Source of the DNA: an uncultured Croceitalea sp.
GTDB lineage: Bacteria > Bacteroidota > Bacteroidia > Flavobacteriales > Flavobacteriaceae
DNA: 64,000 nucleotides
Direction of reading: 5' to 3'
Assembly: GCA_947499565.1 (NCBI GenBank)
Contig: CANMOV010000002.1
Span: forward strand, 558,001-622,000
Below, piece after piece: positions 60,016 through 64,000 of the stretch. Position 1 is the first letter of the stretch; each line of letters starts with the position of its first letter. The notes beneath the pieces are model-generated. The model saw nothing but the letters and a program-made list of their open reading frames with translations, made no database searches and was not told the DNA's origin. A program made the position numbers and the translations under genes.

Positions 60016-60831
60016 TTATTGGACTGAAAAATCAAATACAGACTGATTTTGTCTTCCTTGTGGTACTTGCCCTTGATATAAAAAAGCGTATTCTCCAGGC
60101 TCAAGAGAGGTAGGGGTAACTTTAAATTTGTTCCCTTCTATTTCTTCAATATCAAAACCAATAGCCAGTTTTGGGTCAACACCTTCACTACTAGAAATCC
60201 AGCTACTCTTGCCAGTAATTACTTCTCTAAGATTTTGTCTTTCTTTCACCTTTAATTTCACCAATACAAATTCATTAGGATTACTCGCTACTCTAAACCA
60301 CCAGTTTAATAAACCACCATTTCCATTTCCTTGTCCGGTTTGTAGGTTGTCTACCTCGGTAGTCGCAGGATTAAAAATAAAGGTGAATTCAGGTCTGTCT
60401 GTTTTAATAACATTATTCGATTTAGTTCTTGGTAACCTTGCTTTCTGTTTGGAATTAATAAGTCCAGACACTAATTTTTGTGCTACTTGATTGTTATTGG
60501 TTCCAGAAAAGACAGCTGGCTGTATTAATTCATTATCACCATCCTCGTTTACAAAATAAATGCCAGTTTTTGATTTTGTGTTTTGTTTAGACTTTTCCAT
60601 CACAAGAGAAAGTACTTCAGAAGAAGCACCTGCTTTCTTTAAAGCACCAAGTCCAGCAATTGAAGCATCAAACTTAACATCAGAAGTATATATTTTGTCG
60701 ATAATCATAGAATCGTCAAAACCAAGCTCCATCATTTGGATAATACTTTCGTTAGTAATGACTTCTTGTGCAGTAACTGTGCTAACAAATGCACAAAGTA
60801 ATAAGGTGAAGAATAGGTTTTTAAGTTTCAT
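60016..60831 (-). CDS. Secreted protein of unknown function
   Basis: A 271-residue exported protein. After a signal peptide (to about residue 21, VSTVTAQ) comes a helical segment ITNESIIQMMELGFDDSMII to LGALKKAGASSEVLSLVM, a short motif also found at the N-terminus of other Bacteroidetes proteins. A beta-rich region follows (TDRPEFTFIFNPATTEVDNL, SNPNEFVLVKLKVKERQNLR, LEPGEYAFLYQGQ). The C-terminal part resembles an exported immunoglobulin-like sandwich, but no named family fits. It has its own terminator and is divergent from rsgA. Confidence 0.72.
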   Translation of the reverse strand: MKLKNLFFTLLLCAFVSTVTAQEVITNESIIQMMELGFDDSMIIDKIYTSDVKFDASIAGLGALKKAGASSEVLSLVMEKSKQNTKSKTGIYFVNEDGDNELIQPAVFSGTNNNQVAQKLVSGLINSKQKARLPRTKSNNVIKTDRPEFTFIFNPATTEVDNLQTGQGNGNGGLLNWWFRVASNPNEFVLVKLKVKERQNLREVITGKSSWISSSEGVDPKLAIGFDIEEIEGNKFKVTPTSLEPGEYAFLYQGQVPQGRQNQSVFDFSVQ

Positions 60832-60936
60832 TATAAAGTTGATTTTGAATATTTAGTATTCAATAATACTATAAAAAGGAATAAAAAGAAAGTCGTTTCT
60901 TTGTTATTGTATGTATTGTTAATAATATAGTGTTGA

Positions 60937-61887
60937 ATGCGCGGAACTGTGTATAAGTCTACTGGAAGTTGGTATACTGTCAAGTCTTTTGATGGCAATT
61001 TTCATGAATGCAGAATTAAAGGAAAGTTTCGTATTAAAGGCATTAAAAGTACTAACCCAATAGCCGTAGGCGATATTGTTTCCTTTGAGCTAGAAAAAAA
61101 AGGAGACGAAACTGTAGGTGTTATCCATGAAATTGAGGAACGTAAGAACTACATTATTAGAAAATCTGTTAATCTTTCCAAACAAACACATATTATAGCA
61201 GCAAACTTAGATCAGGTTTTTCTATTGGTGACTTTAAATAATCCAACAACATATACCAGTTTTATAGATAGATTTTTAATCACTGCAGAAGCTTATGAAA
61301 TACCGGCAGTGCTGCTTTTTAATAAAATGGATTCCTACAATGACAATGAGAAAGCTGAAATTGATTATTTAACAGCATTATATAGAGATATAGGTTACAC
61401 GTGTATCCAATTGTCGGCTAAAACAGGATTAAATGTAAACAGTGTAAAGGAATTGATGCTACAAAAGACTAGTATGTTTTCTGGTAATTCTGGAGTTGGA
61501 AAATCTACATTGGTTAATGCTATTGAAGAAGGATTAACACTTAAAACTGCCGAAATATCTGAACAGCATTTACAAGGACAGCATACAACTACGTTTGCCG
61601 AAATGTATGATTTGTCTTTTGGGGCTAGAATTATTGACACCCCAGGGATTCGGGGTTTTGGAATAGTGGATATGGAAGAAGCAGAGATTGGAGACTATTT
61701 TCCGGAGTTTTTCAAGTTAAAATCAGAATGTAAGTTCAATAATTGTTTGCATTTAGATGAACCAAAATGTGCAGTAAAAGATGCTTTAGAGGCCAATACA
61801 GTAGCTTGGAGCAGGTATCGAAGCTATGCGCAAATGGTTTTGGGTGAAGATGAAAACTATAGAATTGATATTCACAAAGAAAAGTAA
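60937..61887 (+). CDS. rsgA: Small ribosomal subunit biogenesis GTPase RsgA
   Basis: A 316-residue circularly permuted GTPase that acts late in 30S maturation. An N-terminal OB fold (TGSWYTVKSFDGNFHECRIK) precedes the GTPase domain in permuted order: G4 LLFNKMDSYND, G5 QLSAKTG, G1 MFSGNSGVGKSTLVNAI, G3 IIDTPGIRGFG. The C-terminal zinc domain has CKFNNCLHLDEPKCAV. The stop shares a base with the dtd start (TAATG), so the two are translationally coupled. Confidence 0.97.
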   Translation: MRGTVYKSTGSWYTVKSFDGNFHECRIKGKFRIKGIKSTNPIAVGDIVSFELEKKGDETVGVIHEIEERKNYIIRKSVNLSKQTHIIAANLDQVFLLVTLNNPTTYTSFIDRFLITAEAYEIPAVLLFNKMDSYNDNEKAEIDYLTALYRDIGYTCIQLSAKTGLNVNSVKELMLQKTSMFSGNSGVGKSTLVNAIEEGLTLKTAEISEQHLQGQHTTTFAEMYDLSFGARIIDTPGIRGFGIVDMEEAEIGDYFPEFFKLKSECKFNNCLHLDEPKCAVKDALEANTVAWSRYRSYAQMVLGEDENYRIDIHKEK

Positions 61888-62339
61888 TGCGAGCAGTAAT
61901 ACAGCGGGTTTCTAAAGCAAGTGTTGCCGTTGAAGGTAATTTGATTTCTAAAATTAATGCTGGAGTATTAGTTTTAATTGGTTTTGAGGATGAAGATAGC
62001 ACGGATGATATTACATGGCTTTCTAAAAAGATTGTGAATCTTCGGATTTTTAATGATGAAAAAGGAGTTATGAATCGTTCACTTGTCGAAACTAATGGCG
62101 ATGCGATTGTAGTAAGTCAGTTTACACTCCATGCTTCCTCAAAAAAAGGGAATAGACCATCCTATTTAAAAGCTTCAAAACCGGATATAGCAATTCCTTT
62201 GTATGACAAATTTGTTAATCAACTAGAATTAGATTTGGGTAAAAAAATTGGCACAGGAATATTTGGAGCCGATATGAAAGTAGAATTATTAAATGATGGA
62301 CCTGTTACCATTGTTATAGATACTAAAAACAAGGAATAA
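61887..62339 (+). CDS. dtd: D-aminoacyl-tRNA deacylase
   Basis: A 150-residue DTD that removes D-amino acids (and glycine from tRNA-Ala) in trans. Motifs are the N-terminal MRAVIQRVSKASVAVEGN, VVSQFTLHASSKKGNRPSY (SQFTL and NRPS, a conservative form of the GxPS-type catalytic loop) and GIFGADMKVELLNDGPVTI. Full length. Pairing with rsgA is a translation-quality theme. Confidence 0.96.
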   Translation: MRAVIQRVSKASVAVEGNLISKINAGVLVLIGFEDEDSTDDITWLSKKIVNLRIFNDEKGVMNRSLVETNGDAIVVSQFTLHASSKKGNRPSYLKASKPDIAIPLYDKFVNQLELDLGKKIGTGIFGADMKVELLNDGPVTIVIDTKNKE

Positions 62340-62417
62340 AGCATTTAGTCGATTTTTTATTTCTTTTTGTAAGAATTCCTTGATTTTTGTAGCTTTCCAA
62401 AACCGACCATTAACTAC

Positions 62418-64000
62418 ATGCGATTAATTTATCTAATACTATTCCTAACGTCGTTTTTTACATATTCTCAACACTCCCTTGATTACAGTTTTAATAGAAT
62501 AAATAGGGAACTCTTAACTAATTCAGATGCTGTAGTGCGTTTTGATAAGCTCGAAATAGAAATTTCTACAATAGATAAAATGGTTTTTAGAGGCCATCAA
62601 GTAATAACAATATTAAACGAAAAGGGAAATTCACATGCTAGAATGATATTGGGATATGACAATGAAAAAAAAATACGATCATTAAATGCAACTATATATG
62701 ATAGGAATGGGAAAAAGATAAAGGATGTCAAGAAAAAAGAGTTTAAAGATTATTCTGCGACAGATGGTTTTTCGCTATATACAGATAATAGAGTTTTAGC
62801 ATTTACATACCTTCCTATTGAGTATCCTTATACAATCGATTTTAAATACGAAGCGCAAACTTCAGATACTGGAGCAATACCCTCGTGGTATTTTACATCA
62901 GATTATAATATAAGTGTTGAAAAAAGTGAATATACCATTCAATATGCTGTTCCAGATTTAAAACCTGTCATTATAGAATCTAATTTGGGTGATATTGATT
63001 TCCAAAAGAGTGTTTTAGATGATATAATAGTTTATAAAGCACAAAATATTCATGCGATAAATCAGGAAATATTGAGCCCCAGTTTTCAAAATATTGTTCC
63101 TAAACTTTTGGTGAGATTGCCAAAATTTAATTATAAAGGTGTTAAAGGAAGGATAAATTCATGGGAAGATGCTGGAATATGGATGGGTAAGCTTCTAAAA
63201 GGTCAAGATAAGTTGCCAGCAAATACCATTAATACCATAAATCACTTGGTAGGTGATGTAAAAGATGATTTGGAAAAAGCAAAAATTGTACATCAATATG
63301 TTCAAGATAATACTAGGTATATTAGTGTACAGGTAGGTATTGGAGGGCTAAAACCAATAAGTGCTATTGAAGTAGATGAGGTTAAATATGGAGATTGTAA
63401 AGGTTTATCTAACTATACGATTGCTTTACTAAAGGCTGTTGGGGTTGAGGCTTTTTATACAGTAGTAGAAGCTGGAAGCAATAAGGTTGATTTTTTGGAT
63501 GATTTTGCAGATTTAGCACAAGGAAATCATGTTATAGTAGCAATACCTTATAATGATAAATATTATTGGATTGATTGTACCTCGCAGGTTCACCCATTTG
63601 GTTTTATTGGTGATTTTACGGATGATCGTAAAGCATTGGTAGTAAAACCCAACGGAGGGGAGTTAGTTAAAACTCAAGCCTATCTAGACAGCGTTAATTT
63701 TCAACTGACCACTTCCAAACTAAAGATTAATAGCGAAGGTTCTGTAATTGCTGATGTACAAATTAAAACTAAAGGAATACAATATGATTATCACTTTAAT
63801 CTTGAGGATAAAAATGATGATGATGTTAAAGAATATTACAAGGATTATTGGGATAATATTGGAAACTTAAAAATTAATAATTATCAGTTTGTAAATGATA
63901 AAAAGAATGTGATTTTTACAGAAGAAGTGAAAATAACAGCATCTAAATACGCCACTTTTGTTCAAGACAAAATTATTTTTGAACCCAACTTATTTAATAA
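62418..64000 (+). CDS. DUF3857/transglutaminase-like exported protein, C-terminus cut by window edge
   Basis: The first 527 residues of a larger protein, open to the last base. A signal peptide (MRLIYLILFLTSFFTYSQ) is followed by a DUF3857 domain at about 40-260 (VVRFDKLEIEISTIDKMVFR, VLAFTYLPIEYPYTIDFKYE). A transglutaminase-like core follows at 285-390, with the catalytic-type cysteine in VKYGDCKGLSNYTIALLKAV and later residues GNHVIVAIPYNDKYYWIDCT. The family is common in Bacteroidetes and probably periplasmic; activity has seldom been shown. A T-rich -33/-7-like region lies at about 62365-62390. Confidence 0.87.
   Translation, partial: MRLIYLILFLTSFFTYSQHSLDYSFNRINRELLTNSDAVVRFDKLEIEISTIDKMVFRGHQVITILNEKGNSHARMILGYDNEKKIRSLNATIYDRNGKKIKDVKKKEFKDYSATDGFSLYTDNRVLAFTYLPIEYPYTIDFKYEAQTSDTGAIPSWYFTSDYNISVEKSEYTIQYAVPDLKPVIIESNLGDIDFQKSVLDDIIVYKAQNIHAINQEILSPSFQNIVPKLLVRLPKFNYKGVKGRINSWEDAGIWMGKLLKGQDKLPANTINTINHLVGDVKDDLEKAKIVHQYVQDNTRYISVQVGIGGLKPISAIEVDEVKYGDCKGLSNYTIALLKAVGVEAFYTVVEAGSNKVDFLDDFADLAQGNHVIVAIPYNDKYYWIDCTSQVHPFGFIGDFTDDRKALVVKPNGGELVKTQAYLDSVNFQLTTSKLKINSEGSVIADVQIKTKGIQYDYHFNLEDKNDDDVKEYYKDYWDNIGNLKINNYQFVNDKKNVIFTEEVKITASKYATFVQDKIIFEPNLFN

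Overview
The window is AT-rich bacterial chromosome that reads as a member of the Flavobacteriaceae (Bacteroidetes). Supporting signs: several promoters fit the Bacteroidetes -7 consensus TAnnTTTG, Shine-Dalgarno sites are not conspicuous, and typical families occur (GLPGLI protein, DUF5686, CarboxypepD_reg-like outer-membrane barrels, gliding ABC ATPase GldA, head-GIN/DUF2807, Bacteroidetes-type TonB). Small palindromic repeats of the kind common in flavobacterial intergenic DNA are scattered through it. No rRNA, tRNA, IS transposase, prophage or CRISPR array was seen.

Layout. 1-3.1 kb (minus): truncated NupC transporter, bifunctional nuclease, EtfA/EtfB. 3.3-10.1 kb (plus): PdhB, a DUF5686 barrel protein, soluble pyrophosphatase next to a membrane ion-pumping pyrophosphatase. 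10.3-14.1 kb (minus): TonB, deoxynucleoside kinase, and a histidine kinase/response regulator pair. The pair is divergent from a GLPGLI protein plus outer-membrane barrel (14.2-17.8 kb), with three GTTAAC repeats at exact 10-bp spacing between them. 18-19.2 kb: metK under a SAM-II riboswitch. 19.4-25.5 kb: CocE-like lipoprotein hydrolase, a cassette-like DUF4253 gene, mannitol-type dehydrogenase and an NCS1-like permease. 25.6-31.9 kb: SAM-I riboswitch, metY, a MetX-aspartokinase-homoserine dehydrogenase fusion and a second sulfhydrylase. 31.9-34.8 kb (minus): two NTF2-like proteins, a membrane AraC regulator and a sugar-isomerase-like lipoprotein. 34.9-40.2 kb: Rrf2 regulator and sulfate/sulfite assimilation genes with Rrf2-like palindromes. 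40.3-45.6 kb: a second SAM-I riboswitch, metH split in two by an inverted-repeat-bounded four-helix-bundle gene, and metF. 45.6-53.4 kb: PagL-like deacylase, head-GIN lipoprotein, serine hydrolase, Crp/Fnr regulator, truncated haemoglobin, LuxR-type membrane protein and another barrel. 53.5 kb (minus): gldA. 54.5-58.6 kb: Phe/Tyr biosynthesis operon behind an aromatic-rich leader peptide and terminator. 58.7-64 kb: head-GIN protein, two secreted proteins of unknown function, rsgA, dtd and a truncated DUF3857/transglutaminase protein.

How it works together. About half the window concerns sulfur, methionine and one-carbon metabolism. Sulfite is made and reduced (CysH, siroheme sulfite reductase, SUMT, ferredoxin-NADP reductase), sulfide is joined to acetylhomoserine (MetX fusion, MetY, MetZ-like), homocysteine is methylated (split MetH, MetF) and activated to SAM (MetK). 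Three SAM riboswitches of two unrelated classes and a probable Rrf2 repressor control it. No sulfate adenylyltransferase genes (cysD/cysN) are present here.

The most interesting signals are the ribosome-type attenuator ahead of pheA, the IVS-like element between the two metH halves, a palindromic repeat inserted in frame in a serine hydrolase gene, the mixed SAM-II/SAM-I control, the phased GTTAAC array and the Rrf2-type operators. Gene-free stretches over 300 bases are 25467-25919 (promoter, riboswitch, hairpin repeats), 40180-40511 (terminator, riboswitch), 50023-50341 (one small unlisted-size ORF) and 54349-54669 (leader peptide and attenuator).
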